Counted from the first letter of the stretch, positions 1-10,800 are shown. The stretch: DNA of 64,000 nt from Pirellula sp. SH-Sr6A (GCF_001610875.1 NZ_CP011272.1:5623988-5687987), one strand, 5' to 3'. Notes: generated by a model not told the origin, from the letters alone. Numbers and translations: made by a program.

Positions 1-312
1 AGCACCGAGGGCAGCGTGAAGAAGAGCGACGGAGTTGAATGGGAGCTCTGCATCGGGGGAGGACCCTCGACGAACGAGTAAAGCGAGCGTCGCGGGATAC
101 AAGGGAGGGCGAAAAGCAGTAGGGCGTACTCCCGATGAATGTGTCAGACCAAAGGTACCCGTCGTCCTCCAGGTGATCGCAAGGGCGCGATATGCGTCAG
201 GATCGTCTGTCAGCGCATCGGAAGAGAGGAAGATGGCAGAGCATCGCAACGCGAACGCAGCGATGAACAAAAGGGTGCACCAAAGTCTGAATGAGTTTGG
301 GTAAACAGGCAA
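1..312 (-). CDS. ArnT/GT39-like membrane glycosyltransferase, N-terminal part (runs off left edge)
   Basis: The minus strand is open for 104 codons from a TTG at 312 to the window edge. It begins 33 nt after the stop of the deacetylase gene, in the same orientation. The N-terminus has a hydrophobic segment (about residues 10-30), followed by DDPDAYRALA, then TGTFGL, then RPTAFRPPLYP and a second hydrophobic stretch. An acidic pair just after the first membrane helix, followed by an R-P-P-L-Y-P loop, is typical of polyprenol-phosphate-dependent GT-C glycosyltransferases of the ArnT/PMT (GT39) type. These transfer a sugar on the outer face of the cytoplasmic membrane. No ATG is available in frame after the upstream stop, so the TTG start is inferred. 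The donor and acceptor cannot be told from this fragment. Confidence 0.6.
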   Translation of the reverse strand, partial: MPVYPNSFRLWCTLLFIAAFALRCSAIFLSSDALTDDPDAYRALAITWRTTGTFGLTHSSGVRPTAFRPPLYPATLALLVRRGSSPDAELPFNSVALLHAALGA

Positions 313-345
313 GGCGAGATCCGGAAATGGGTGGCATGGAAAGGG

Positions 346-1248
346 CTAGGATCGAGACAGTTGCGATGCGATCGCGATGGTCTGAGCGTGGATATCGACA
401 ATGTCGTGGATGTCGAAAGCATACCCCCCCGCCATTGCAATCGCAGTTGGTATTTTGCGTTCTTTGGCAAATGCGAGGACCATTTGGTCGCGCGCGGATA
501 GTCCCGCTTTGGTCAATTTGAGTCTTCCGAGTCGATCGTTTTCAAAAGGATCCGCACCTGCGAGGTAGATCATGAGATCGAAAGGGCCAGCGGCGTCGCA
601 TTGGTGGAGAGCCGATTCGAGGGCGTCGAGATACGGCTGATCGGTGGTGCCATCGGGGAGATCGACATCCAGGGAGCTCGGGTGTTTGCGGAGTGGAAAG
701 TTTTTCGCACCGTGGATCGAAAAGGTGAAGACATTTGGGTCTGTTCCCATGATGTGTGCAGTGCCATTTCCTTGGTGAACATCGCAATCGACAACCAGAG
801 CGCTTCCAATCGTTTGTTCGTCAAGCAACGTTCGGATGGTGACGGCAGCATCGTTGAACACGCAGAACCCTTCGCCCGCGTCGCGCATTGCATGGTGCGT
901 ACCACCCGCCATATTCACCGCCAATCCCTCCGACATCGCGGCGCGGGCGGCAGCCAGTGTGGCCCCGCTGCTTCGGAGAGAGCGTTCTACCATTTTCTCG
1001 GACCAGGGGAATCCGATCCGTTTCATTTCCTGTTCGCTGAGACTGCCGGCGAGAACGCGATCGATGTAGGAGTCGCAGTGGGCAAGCCCAAGTTGATGCC
1101 GGGATACGGCGTTGGGGACAAGGAGCACATCGGACGCGTGGACGGGATTCGACACGACTCTATCTCGCAGCAATCGATACTTGGACATCGGAAACCGATG
1201 CCCATCGGGAAGCGGGAGTTCGAAGTGGTCCGTGTAGAAGAGTTTCAC
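346..1248 (-). CDS. Histone deacetylase family (AcuC/HDAC-like) zinc amidohydrolase
   Basis: This 300-residue protein has the arginase/deacetylase-fold signature of class II-type bacterial histone deacetylase homologues. Visible motifs are GGTHHAM (paired active-site histidines, about residue 117), GFCVFNDAA, DCDVHQGNGT (zinc-binding Asp and His, about residues 152-160), GADPFENDRLG (second zinc Asp) and a late GGYAFDI. The family removes acetyl or other acyl groups from lysines or small amines; the substrate in bacteria is usually unknown. It starts with GTG, and the first residues (KLFYTDHFELPLPDGHRFP) match the usual family N-terminus. It lies 49 nt downstream of the QueD-like gene and probably shares its transcript. 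The length is normal for bacterial members. Confidence 0.88.
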   Translation of the reverse strand: MKLFYTDHFELPLPDGHRFPMSKYRLLRDRVVSNPVHASDVLLVPNAVSRHQLGLAHCDSYIDRVLAGSLSEQEMKRIGFPWSEKMVERSLRSSGATLAAARAAMSEGLAVNMAGGTHHAMRDAGEGFCVFNDAAVTIRTLLDEQTIGSALVVDCDVHQGNGTAHIMGTDPNVFTFSIHGAKNFPLRKHPSSLDVDLPDGTTDQPYLDALESALHQCDAAGPFDLMIYLAGADPFENDRLGRLKLTKAGLSARDQMVLAFAKERKIPTAIAMAGGYAFDIHDIVDIHAQTIAIASQLSRS

Positions 1249-1297
1249 AGAGGCAATGGAGACCTAGCCGGCGAATGGAAGTGGGCGAGTCGATTCG

Positions 1298-1777
1298 TTA
1301 GCGGTCGGTCGAATCGGCGTCGAAGGAGGAGATCACCAGATCGCCGCGGGTATCGATCGCGGCTTCTGCGAACGACTCGTCCGTTTCCCAGATGCGGACT
1401 CGCGTCGCTATGGCTCCGACGTCGGCAAGCAGTTGAGGGCAGACTTCCTCGAGCAGGTATCTGGCCATGTTCTCGGCAGTGGGGTTATAGGGCATCAAGA
1501 ACAATCGCGATGGCTTGACCATTTGGAGTGCTTCGATGGCGTTTTGGTCTTTCTCGTAAACCAGAAAGCTGTGGTCCCAGTGCTCGTCGAGCCATCCTTT
1601 GCATTTGGATTTGAGGTGGGAGAAGTCCATGACTCGTCCAACGGAGTCTTGGGATTCCCCGGTGACAAAAAAATCCGCGACGTAGTTGTGGCCGTGGAAG
1701 TGCTCGCACTTTCCACCATGCTTGAAAAGGCGGTGGCCGGCACAGAACTTGATCCGACGCATGATGGTGAGGCTCAT
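1298..1777 (-). CDS. queD: 6-pyruvoyl-tetrahydropterin synthase / QueD family protein
   Basis: This 159-residue protein matches the PTPS/QueD family. That family converts dihydroneopterin triphosphate to 6-carboxytetrahydropterin in queuosine/7-deazaguanine synthesis, or to 6-pyruvoyl-tetrahydropterin in pterin synthesis. From the chosen start, the zinc ligands are His15 (CAGHRLF), His28 and His30 (HFHGH). Cys24 sits in the CxxxHGH catalytic spacing. A DEHWDHSFL segment (Asp/His of the catalytic set) and a late WETDESFAEA glutamate (substrate anchoring) are also present. The longest frame begins at a TTG six bases earlier. The ATG at 1777 is preferred because an AGGA lies 7 nt upstream of it. 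No queC, queE or queF is in the window, so the exact product is not proven. It sits between the MazG-like and deacetylase genes on the same strand. Confidence 0.85.
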   Translation of the reverse strand: MSLTIMRRIKFCAGHRLFKHGGKCEHFHGHNYVADFFVTGESQDSVGRVMDFSHLKSKCKGWLDEHWDHSFLVYEKDQNAIEALQMVKPSRLFLMPYNPTAENMARYLLEEVCPQLLADVGAIATRVRIWETDESFAEAAIDTRGDLVISSFDADSTDR

Positions 1778-1824
1778 TTTCAATTCCTGGGTGTAGGGAG
1801 GATCGTGTATTTATTGTCAGAGTA

Positions 1825-2229
1825 TTATCCGCCGCTGGAAAGCTTTGGGTTCGATTTGTGGCGGTCGGCGTCTCGGTTGGTTTTCTTGTCCAAGTTCTTC
1901 AGGATGGCTTGGGTGAGGTCGACATTCGTTTGGTTTGCCAAGCAGACCAAAACGAAGAGAATGTCGGCCATTTCATCTGCGAGGTCGCGCTCGAGATCGG
2001 ACTTCTTGAAGCTCTGATCGCCATAGGTTCGGGCGATCAACCGCGCGAGTTCGCCCACCTCTTCCATGAGGACTGCCAAATTGGTCATTTCGCTGAAATA
2101 GCGGACACCGATGGTACGGATCCACGTATCGACGCGCTGCTGCAGGTCCTGCAATGTAACCTGTGAAGAATCTTCTTCGGCGAATGGGGCTTCGATTGGG
2201 GAGGAGTCGAATTGAGGTTTTGGTTCCAT
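1825..2229 (-). CDS. MazG-like nucleotide pyrophosphohydrolase
   Basis: This 134-residue protein carries one all-alpha NTP-PPase (MazG-type) domain. The metal-binding EExxE motif appears as MEEVGELARLI and the second DExxD motif as LADEMADILFVL. Members hydrolyse nucleoside triphosphates to monophosphates and pyrophosphate and are usually thought to clean non-canonical nucleotides from the pool. The short length fits single-domain RS21-C6/MazG-like members rather than the two-domain MazG of E. coli. Start: ATG. It is the first gene of the minus-strand group, divergent from rpoN across a 165-nt gap. It is 47 nt upstream of the queD start, so co-transcription is likely. Confidence 0.85.
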   Translation of the reverse strand: MEPKPQFDSSPIEAPFAEEDSSQVTLQDLQQRVDTWIRTIGVRYFSEMTNLAVLMEEVGELARLIARTYGDQSFKKSDLERDLADEMADILFVLVCLANQTNVDLTQAILKNLDKKTNRDADRHKSNPKLSSGG

Positions 2230-2289
2230 GTTCGATCTGCTACATCGATTCCCAGGCTACCGCGGGCCATGTGGCACGCAGCAAATTTC

Positions 2290-2316
2290 GTTCCGCCCAT
2301 GAACTTTTTGCGGAAC
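2290..2316. promoter_or_regulatory. Inverted repeat in the mazG/rpoN divergent intergenic region
   Basis: GTTCCGC (2290-2296) and GCGGAAC (2310-2316) form a perfect 7-bp inverted repeat separated by 13 nt. It lies between the two divergent starts. It could be an operator or an RNA hairpin in the 5' leader of the minus-strand transcript. There is no U-tract. Function is inferred from position only. Confidence 0.3.
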
Positions 2317-2394
2317 AAGTCTGCACTTGCGGCTGTTGAAGTGGTACAGTGTAGGGGTACAACTCCTTTTATATCAGTGGGACATAACTGAATT

Positions 2395-3885
2395 ATGCGT
2401 CTTTCGTTCGGACTCGAAGCGCGCCAGATCCAAACGCAGAAGCTGGCTCCACGGATGATCCAGTCGATGGAGATTTTGCAATTGCCGATTCTGGCATTGC
2501 AGGAGCGGATCGAGCAGGAAATGAACGAGAATCCCATGCTCGAAGTGGAGGAGCGGGATGAGAGTTTGCCTGACGAGGAGCACGACGACACCGTCAATCC
2601 GAACGCATCGCGGACGGAGGACGAGAAGGAGTTAGTGGTTCAGGACGGGCAGTCTAACGCCGAGGACTTCGAGCGTTTAGCGAACATGGACGGGGACATG
2701 CCCGACACGTTCGATGATTTTCGTCGCTCGAGCAATCGGGTGCAGGAAGACGCGGACCGAGCGCATGATTTGATGGCCAACGCTGCCGAGCGTCCTGAAT
2801 CCCTCAACGATTACTTGCTTCACCAATTGGCGGAGTTGGATATCGAGGAGGAGGTCGAGCGGATTGCCGAGCGGATTATTTCTTGTTTGGACGCCCGCGA
2901 CGGTGGTTACTTGAAGACCTCGCTGGCCGACATTCTGCCACCGGACCACAAGCCAGCGGACTTGCAGGTGGCGGAGCGCGCTTTGGCCGTGGTGCAGTCG
3001 ATGGAGCCTGCGGGGATTGCGGCTCGAACGCTTCAGGAGTGTTTGCTCAACCAGATCCGTCCCGATGATTATTTGTCGGAGGAAATGCGAACGGTCATTT
3101 CTCAGCATTTGGATGATCTCGCGGAGAATCGCTTGCCGGTCATTCAAAAGAAGACCGGGTATTCGTTGGAGCTGATCAAGGAGATCCGCGAAGAGTTGCA
3201 TCGCCTCAATCCGAAGCCGGGCGCGGCTTTCATGGAGGTGATTGTTCCGTTGGTGACCCCCGATGTGATTGTGGAACCGAACGAAGAGGGAGTGTACACC
3301 GTTCGATTGGTGGACGATTCCTTGCCCCCGCTTCGTATCAGCGAGTACTACCGACGCAGGCTGGGGGATCCTACAGCGACGGAAGAGGAACGGGAGTTTA
3401 TCAAGCGCAAGATTGGCAGCGCCCAGTGGTTGATCGAGTCCATTCAGCAACGGCAAAGGACATTGACAAAGGTTTCACAGGAGATTGTCAATTACCAGAA
3501 GAAGTTTTTGGACGAAGGTCCCGAGGCGATTGAGCCGCTCAAAATGCAGCAGATTGCCGACAAAGTAGGAGTGCACGTCACCACGGTTTCCCGCGCGGTC
3601 GATGACAAATGGATACAAACTCCTCGCGGTATTTTCCCTTTGCGTCGATTCTTTGTTTTTGGGACAACCAGTGCGGACGGTGAAGACGTCGCGTACGAGA
3701 CGATTCGGATGAAGCTCCAAGAGATTATCGACAAAGAAGACAAATCGAATCCTCTTAGCGATGACGATTTGGTCGAGCAGCTCAAGAAACATGGCTTGGG
3801 TGTCGCTCGCCGAACCATTACCAAGTACCGCAAAAAAATGGGAATTCCTAGCAGCCGCCAGCGTCGCGATTGGACGAAAACTTAG
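2395..3885 (+). CDS. rpoN: RNA polymerase sigma-54 factor RpoN
   Basis: This 496-residue protein has the complete sigma-54 architecture. The Gln/Leu-rich activator-interacting region I comes first (residues 1-50, MRLSFGLEARQIQTQKLAPR onward, with MIQSMEILQLPILAL). An acidic linker follows (about 55-105), then the core-binding domain (about 125-315, including LNPKPGAAF), a helix-turn-helix (VGVHVTTVSRAV, about 385-400) and the RpoN box near the C-terminus (ARRTITKYRKKMGIP). Sigma-54 directs polymerase to -24/-12 promoters and needs AAA+ enhancer-binding activators, none of which is encoded here. The start is ATG with no clear Shine-Dalgarno. The gene stands alone: divergent from the mazG-like gene, and overlapping by 4 nt with the convergent phosphoesterase-like gene. 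Confidence 0.97.
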   Translation: MRLSFGLEARQIQTQKLAPRMIQSMEILQLPILALQERIEQEMNENPMLEVEERDESLPDEEHDDTVNPNASRTEDEKELVVQDGQSNAEDFERLANMDGDMPDTFDDFRRSSNRVQEDADRAHDLMANAAERPESLNDYLLHQLAELDIEEEVERIAERIISCLDARDGGYLKTSLADILPPDHKPADLQVAERALAVVQSMEPAGIAARTLQECLLNQIRPDDYLSEEMRTVISQHLDDLAENRLPVIQKKTGYSLELIKEIREELHRLNPKPGAAFMEVIVPLVTPDVIVEPNEEGVYTVRLVDDSLPPLRISEYYRRRLGDPTATEEEREFIKRKIGSAQWLIESIQQRQRTLTKVSQEIVNYQKKFLDEGPEAIEPLKMQQIADKVGVHVTTVSRAVDDKWIQTPRGIFPLRRFFVFGTTSADGEDVAYETIRMKLQEIIDKEDKSNPLSDDDLVEQLKKHGLGVARRTITKYRKKMGIPSSRQRRDWTKT

Positions 3886-4463
3886 GGTTGCCACGTTAGT
3901 CGCCACGAATCCAGCTCTGGATCGGCGGGGTGGAAGCTGCCGATTCCGCTATCTGCTCGGCTCTCCGCAGCGAGTCGATCGATACGGCAGCGAATCGGTT
4001 GGGCGCTCCATTCGTAGGGAAGTGTTTTCATCAGGGATGGGGATGTCCGTTCGAATTCTTCTGTTTCCGTCGGTGCTGCGTCGAGAGGGGTGTCGTGCAG
4101 CAAAACAGGCGGGTGCATGGAAGTGAGGATGCATTCGACCCTGTCCGAAGAGTGTTCGATCCACTCGATTTCCCCGGTCGCGATCCTTCTGACCAATCCT
4201 CGATCGCCGCTGATAGGGCCTTCGTAGTGCAGGTAGAGGCGACGGTGGTCGGGAAGTTTCTGAACCACGGCACCGGCCCAGTCCTTGATCGGCGACGGAA
4301 TGGCAAAACAGAGTAGCAGTGGAGCTTCTCCTGCCGATTTTGGAGGCTCCAAGAGTAGGTCCCAGTGGTCTTGCCGTTCATTGCCGGCCGGGTACTCGTG
4401 CCGGAGGATTACAAATTGCGTCAAAATTTTTCTCGAAATGTTTTCTGGTTGATTTCCAAGCAT
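3882..4463 (-). CDS. LigD-type DNA 3'-phosphoesterase-like domain protein
   Basis: This 193-residue protein resembles the stand-alone 3'-phosphoesterase (PE) domain otherwise found at the N-terminus of LigD. It shows FVILRHE near residue 17, then DHWDLLLE (replacing the LHYDFRLE of classical PE domains), then LLCFAIP and HYEGPISGDRG. In LigD this domain trims 3'-phosphate or ribonucleotide ends during non-homologous end joining. Whether this variant is active is unknown. There is no ligase or polymerase domain and no ku gene nearby. The C-terminal 70 residues have no motif I recognise. The gene is convergent with rpoN, and their stop codons overlap by 4 nt. The start is ATG. The family call is moderate and rests on motif order rather than an alignment. 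Confidence 0.6.
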   Translation of the reverse strand: MLGNQPENISRKILTQFVILRHEYPAGNERQDHWDLLLEPPKSAGEAPLLLCFAIPSPIKDWAGAVVQKLPDHRRLYLHYEGPISGDRGLVRRIATGEIEWIEHSSDRVECILTSMHPPVLLHDTPLDAAPTETEEFERTSPSLMKTLPYEWSAQPIRCRIDRLAAESRADSGIGSFHPADPELDSWRLTWQP

Positions 4464-4848
4464 TCCAGGGGGAACTAATCGTCCTCCCCTGCATCCAAAT
4501 CGACGTCAAACTCTGCATAACCCGCACGTTACGCAGTTTTGGCCGAGTAGTTCGCGGTCGATTCTTTCCCAAATGGCTTGATTTTTGATCGGCATGAGGG
4601 TCGGGAACTCCCCCAACAGGGGGGCAATTTACGGATGAGTGAGCTCGGAATAGTTCGCGTATCGCATACAAATTTGCATCCCAAATCGGTCCAATTATAC
4701 TCGAAACCGTGAGTTCTCATGGGGGGGCGATGCGCAAGGTGAAATCAAACGCCGTTAGCTGCTCTCTTTGAGGCGACCAACTAGTCCTTTCCCTGCAGCA
4801 GGCATTTTGTTGTAGGGTTCCAAGCTACCTTTGCACTGAGGGTTGGTG
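4464..4848 (+). promoter_or_regulatory. Gene-free leader region upstream of the first giant gene, with candidate promoter
   Basis: This 385-nt stretch carries no convincing gene; the short minus-strand frames in it have no recognisable content. A possible sigma-70-type promoter is TTTGCA (4673-4678), a 17-nt spacer and TATACT (4696-4701, 5 of 6 matches to TATAAT). It would give a leader of about 140 nt. Further upstream, 4513-4521 and 4528-4536 form an imperfect 9-bp stem (CTGCATAAC/GTTACGCAG, one mismatch) followed by TTTT. That could be a terminator or an unrelated hairpin. A GAGGG at 4838-4842, six nt before the ATG at 4849, is the ribosome-binding site. Confidence 0.35.
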
Positions 4849-7800
4849 ATGACCATCCGCCGGCTTCGCAACAAGTTCTCTTCCCAAGCCCCCCAAAACG
4901 ATTCTTCGCAAGCCCAAGGCAATGCTTCGCGCGAGCATGAATCGAGTCAAGCCAAGCAGGGCAAGCGCTTTGCGTTCCGCAAGAGTCTGATCGAGACTCT
5001 CGAGTCGCGGCAATTGATGGCAGTGGGGCCACGATTGATCGGTGTACAGCCGAACAATAGCGACTTGATCGAGAACGGAGTCATTCGGCAGATTGCGCCG
5101 AAAGAGTTGACGTTCCGTTTTGACGATGCACAGATTATCGACGCAGCGACAGTCGGTGGGATACGTGTTTCCCGCGCTGGCGGCGATGGTTCCTTCTCGC
5201 TGCCATCGGTTTCCAGTGACTTCGGGACGGTTGGGGCCGTCGACTTGCAGTTCACCAGTCGCAACGCGTCGGACGTCTTGACGATACAGGTCACTGCATC
5301 GAATTTGGGGCCATCGGTCGGTCCGAGCTTCAGTGTCAGTGGGAACGTCGTCAGCATTGTTTTGAATTCGAATCCGACGGCTCTTGTGACGGCACAGGGG
5401 TTGGTGGATGCGATCAATGCTTCATCGGTCGTGTCGCCACGAATGAGTGCGAAGGTCAATGGTGGCTTGGCGTCGACTCGTCTTGGCAGCGCGCCTGCGG
5501 CGTCGTATTCGCCAATCGTCATGCGTACCAACAATGATGTCATCATTCAGCCAGGGGCGGTGGTGATTGGGGATCGTCCGAACGAGAACGAGGTAACGCT
5601 CCGTTTCGCAGAGAACCTGCCAGACGACGTCTACCGTCTCGAGATCTTTGGCTTTGACGATCCCGGTCAAGGGATTCGAGGATTGCGCAACACCGACGGT
5701 GAATTCTTTGTTCCGTCTATTGCGAATACTCGCCAGGACACGATTGACTTCCGATTGGATCTTGGAGCGAAGATCACCGGCGTGGTGCCGCAACCTGTCG
5801 TTCGGAACGCGTCAGGACAGTTGGAGCAGTTGCGCGATACGGTCGTGGTGTACTTCGACAACGATAAGCTGTTGGTGGAAAATGACGGCGCAGGAAATCC
5901 AACTCAGCGAAGCGTTGAGAACCCCGAGTTCTATCAATTGATCTATACGGCGGACACGGTTCGCAACACCGATGATCTCGCATCGTTCCTGCCGGTGTCC
6001 GTTCGGTATAACGCCTCGGCGAACACGGCAACTCTCAAATTCAATGACGACATCGATCGATTGGCCGGTCCATTCGCTCCAGCCAGTTCGTTCCGTTTGC
6101 GGATCGGAACGCGCGAGTCGGCGCCCATGGCACCCGTCGCCAACGAAGGGGCAGCTACCGCTATTATCGACATGAACTCCAACGGTGCCGCCAAAGTCCG
6201 ATTTACGGCGCGGCAGTTGGGAGAGGCTGGATCGGGAACGACCGTTCGATTCACCAATAGCAATGCCGGTGGACTTCCAACCGTCTCTGTTGCAGGCAAT
6301 GTGGTCACGGTTGACTTAAGATCAGCCACGGCGACGGTGACTCAGGTCATCGAGGCATTGGAGGCATCCGCAGCGGCTTCTTTAATCCGAACTTCGTTGG
6401 AGCCAGGTTCCAACGGAAGCTTCGTCGTCGGCAATCGTCCGATCAATTATTCTGCGACGTTGGTTGGGATGGGAAGCACATTCCAGACCTCGACCAATTT
6501 GGGCACGATCGGCTCGTCGGCTGTTCCGATGACCAGTTTGTTGATGACTTCGACGATCGACGCAGAGACCCATTTGCTCGATTTGATCGGGGCGGCAAAC
6601 GACCCGGGGCAGCGAGTTGTTCCGGAGGCATTCGAGAACCATATCAATCCTTCGTTTGGCGGCGATGATTTTCCTGGCATTCGCACCCTCTTCTACAATT
6701 TCCGTTCTAATTATGGAACAGTAAACGGTAGTCCTGTTACCAACGCGATCACCGAGAAGCAGAAGGAACGTGTTCGCGAGGCATTGTCCTTGTGGAGCAA
6801 TCAACTCGGTGTTCAGTTTGTGGAGACAGCGAACAGCGGATTGACCTTTGCATTGGGCGAGTTGGCAGCGGCATCGGGTTTTGGCATGCAGGTTCGCCAA
6901 GGGCCTTCTTTTGCCGTCCGAATCGACCCTGCGTATCAAAACTCTCTGGCGGTTTTTTCTGCGAGCAACGCGTGGGAAGATAACTACGCCGAGGATTTCA
7001 CTCGTTCGGTTGCCGCGAGCGTCGGTCTGATGCTTGGGTTATCCAATGCGGGTAATTTGGATGCTTCCAATCTGATGAATTTCGACACCGATTTCATCAC
7101 GTTTCCCCCGGCTGGATCCAATCGCAACTTTGAGCCGATCTTCCCAGGCAATCAGGACATTCTTCACGGGCAATACATTCATCGACCTGAAGGTAGCGAC
7201 ATCGATCTGTATCGATTCGACATCGACTTTGGGCCGAATGGAGCTTCGAGAACGGGCGTGTTTGTTGCCGAGACATTTGCAGAGCGAGCGGCGAGCAGCA
7301 GCAACTTGGACACGCGGCTGGCGCTTTACAAAGAAGTGCAGGCGTCCGCATTGTCCACCTTGAATCTGGGTCAGTCGGTCCAAGTGAAGTTCACGGCGGT
7401 TCAGTCGGGCAAGTTGGGGAACAATCTTCAAGTCTTCGTAACCCGAAGTCCTCGCGGTGTCGGGGCATCGCCGTTGGTGCAAGTTTTCCCGAACGCCATC
7501 GCCATCGATTTGAATTCGACCGTGGGAAGCGAGTCGACCTTGGGGGACTTCATCTCTGCGTTGGACAACGATCCTGCCGCGAGAAGTTTGGTGAAGGTGG
7601 AATTGTTGGCCGGTAGCGTTTCGACGTTGCTGGGCAATCGCGACATCACCTATTCGCCGATCACCTTGAAGGGTGGGCGCGTGGACTTGATCGCGCAAAA
7701 CGATAACTACTTCAGCGACGATTCGCTGATTCGATTGAATTTGGACTCGGGTGTTTATTACATCGGAGTGTCTGCGTCGGGTAACGACAGCTATGACCCT

Positions 7801-10800
7801 GTGATTCCAGGAACGGGTACCGGCGGGCGGACGCAGGGCAAGTATGACTTGCGATTGAGTTTCCGAGCTCAGACGGATTCGGCGGATTCCATTCAAGACA
7901 TTGCGGATGCGAATGGCCTTTCGGTCGCGCTCGATGGGGACGCAGATGGGACACCTGGCGGTGTGTACAACTTCTGGTTTGAAACCCGTCAACTTAATCG
8001 ATCGTTCAATTTCAATGCTGGGGGCTCTCCTGCCTTGGAAGGCAGGTTGATAACCTTGACCGGAAGCAATGGCGTAGTGCGCCGCTTTGAGTTCAGCTCC
8101 GATGCAACGGTTGGGACAGGGAACACGCGAATCGTCTATTCCAACTCCAGCTCGGAGGCTGATTTAGCGGCTGCAGTTGTCGCTGCGATTCAATCGCGAG
8201 GAGAGCTTGGCATTACCGCTTCGGCGGTAGGTGGGACAGTGACATTGCAGGGAGAACGGAACCTGCAACTCTCGCCGGACCTCACCGTAATCGACGTTCT
8301 CGGCAAAACGATTTTCGTCGACAAGTCGGCTGGACCGAGCGCCGATGGATCCTTGGCAAAGCCATTCAATAACATCGCTGGCATCGGCGTTCCCAATGCG
8401 TTTGGAGCAACGTTCCCTGGGGACATTGTCCGGATCGTTGGGAACGGTGGTAACGACGGTCGGTTGGAAACGGTCAACGACAACGTCGCTTACGAAATTG
8501 GATTTGGATTGTTGGCTGGTTCGATCCTATCGGACGGACCGACAATGGATGTGCCTCGGGGCGTCACCGTCATGGTGGATGCCGGGGCCATCTTCAAGTC
8601 GAACCGATCCCGCATCGGGGTCGGAAGCTCGACCCTGGGCGTGGACCGCAGCGGCGGTGCGTTGCAGGTACTGGGGGCACCTGTCTTGCTCGACAATGCA
8701 GGGAATGCGATCAAGCTCAGTAATGGCTCGACGGCACCGGGAAGTGTTTTCTTTACCTCGTGGCTCGACGAATCCATCGGTTTGGACAACTACACTCCCA
8801 CCACGTCTCCTGCGCCAGGAAATTGGGGTGGGTTGCTGTTCAAGCGGGATTTGGACAAAGCCGCAGGGCGATTCGATCTCGAAGATGAAGGAATCTTCCT
8901 TCAGTATGTGAACCATGCCGACATTCGATATGGTGGTTCTAGTTCGGTTGTGATCGATTCGGTGCAACAAGTTGTTAATTCGATTCAGATCGCGGATATG
9001 CGTCCGACCATTTCCTACAATCGCATTACGAGTGGGGCGGACGCGGCATTGAGCGCGACTCCGGACAGCTTCCAAGAGACTCTGTTTAGCGAGCCGATTT
9101 ACCAGCGCAAAGGCTCGTTCACTCCGGACTACGATCGGGTTGGTCCTGATATCCACAATAACATCTTGGTCAACAACTCGATCAATGGGATGTTTATCAA
9201 GGTTTCGACGCCGGCGGGTGGGGAACTGAAGCAACTGACGGTGCCAGGTCGATTCGACGATACCGATGTGACGCACGTCATTGCAGAAAATATTTTGATC
9301 CAAGGTCGTCCGGGGGCAGGATTGCTCGACGCAACCTTGGTCTCGTCGAATTTGGTCTCGCTCCAGGCTCGTACTGGAGGCGTGTTGCTGCCCGGTACTT
9401 ATAACTACAAGATTACGTTTGTGGATCGGTATGGGTACGAAACCCCGCCCTCGGATCCGACTCAGAGCGTGATCGTGGCCCCTGGGCAATCCGCCGTGAG
9501 CGTCTTCGGCATTCCGGGAGTGAGTGGCGAGTATGTCACACGGCGTATTTACCGAAGCGACAGTTCGGGGAGTGGTTCCTATCGATTGGTCGCCGAACTG
9601 GATGGGGGCACCACAACGTTCTTGGATCGAGGGCAGCAGCCTGCCGATAGTGCCGCAACCTTGCTGCGCGACCGCCCGAATGTCTCGGGTGTAGGACTTT
9701 CGACGTTGCCAGCGGGCAATCTCAATGCGTCGACCACTTACACGTATCGCGTAGTGATGGTGGATGCCGCCGGTCGTGAAAGCCTCGCTTCCAATGCCAC
9801 CGCAACGGTTTCCACCACCGCGGCAAACCGAACGATTCGTCTTACGAACGTACCGGCTCTGCAAGAAGGCTACGTAACGCGTCGGATTTATCGCAGTGCG
9901 CCAGGCGGTGCTGGGACTTTTGTATTGGCTGGAGAGATCACAGCGACAGGGATTACCACCTTCACCGACAATGGAAGTCTCTCGGGGGCTCCTCTATCGG
10001 TTCTTGCGTTTGGCAATGTTCGGCCGCGACTGGATGCTTCCTTGGCGATCGACCCAGGCATGGTGATCAAGCTCGAGGGGACTCGTATCGAGATCGGGCA
10101 CAGTGCGCAGCTGTTGGCAGAAGGGACCGTGGATGGTCGAGTTGTGTTCACCAGCAAGCAGGATGATCGATTCGGTGCTGGCGGGACCTTCGACACCAAC
10201 AACAATGGCCGCAATGCGGACAACGATGCAAACCCACGCGATTGGAGCGGCGTCTATGCTTCGCCGGGCTCCACGCTGCAACTGGACAATGCCGTATTTG
10301 CCTTTGCCGGTGGCGTGTCGCGTATCGAAGGTACATTGAAAGCGTTCAGCCCAATCGAGCTTCAGCAGGCCGAGGCTCGCATTGCCAACACCATCTTCGA
10401 AGAAAACGCCAACGGCATGGGCGGACAAGGCCCGATCGATCGATTGGGAAGACCAGCCAACGAGAACTATCCCTTTGGAAACAATGCGAGCCGCGGCTCA
10501 ACTGTGTTCATCCGTGGAACACAACCGGTTCTGTTGAACAACGTCTTCCAGAACAACCAAGGGACCGCAATGACCATCGACGTGAATTCGATGGACGCGG
10601 AGTTGCGAGGGGACTCGGGGCGTCAATCCGGGCAGATTGATCGCGATCTCACTCTCGATGCCAATCGCGGGCCGTTGTTCCGGGGCAACAAGCTCTTTAA
10701 CAATGGTATCAATGGATTGGAAATCCGTGCCGATGCCGCGACCAATAGCACGGACACGAACGTTCTTTCCGTTCGAGATTTGCCACGCAATTATCTTACG

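Noticed and set aside
35-304. Plus-strand open frame of 89 codons at the left edge
   Set aside because: Composition is random-looking, and the minus strand over the same bases reads as a membrane glycosyltransferase with clear motifs.
601-1518. Plus-strand frame of 305 codons
   Set aside because: It lies antisense to the deacetylase and QueD genes, whose family motifs are unmistakable; no recognisable motif in the plus frame.
1433-2017. Plus-strand frame of 194 codons opposite the QueD and MazG genes
   Set aside because: Antisense shadow; both minus-strand genes have conserved catalytic motifs.
2272-2277. TGGCAC upstream of rpoN, resembling the -24 element of a sigma-54 promoter
   Set aside because: The base positions where TTGC should follow read AAAT, so the -12 element is absent.
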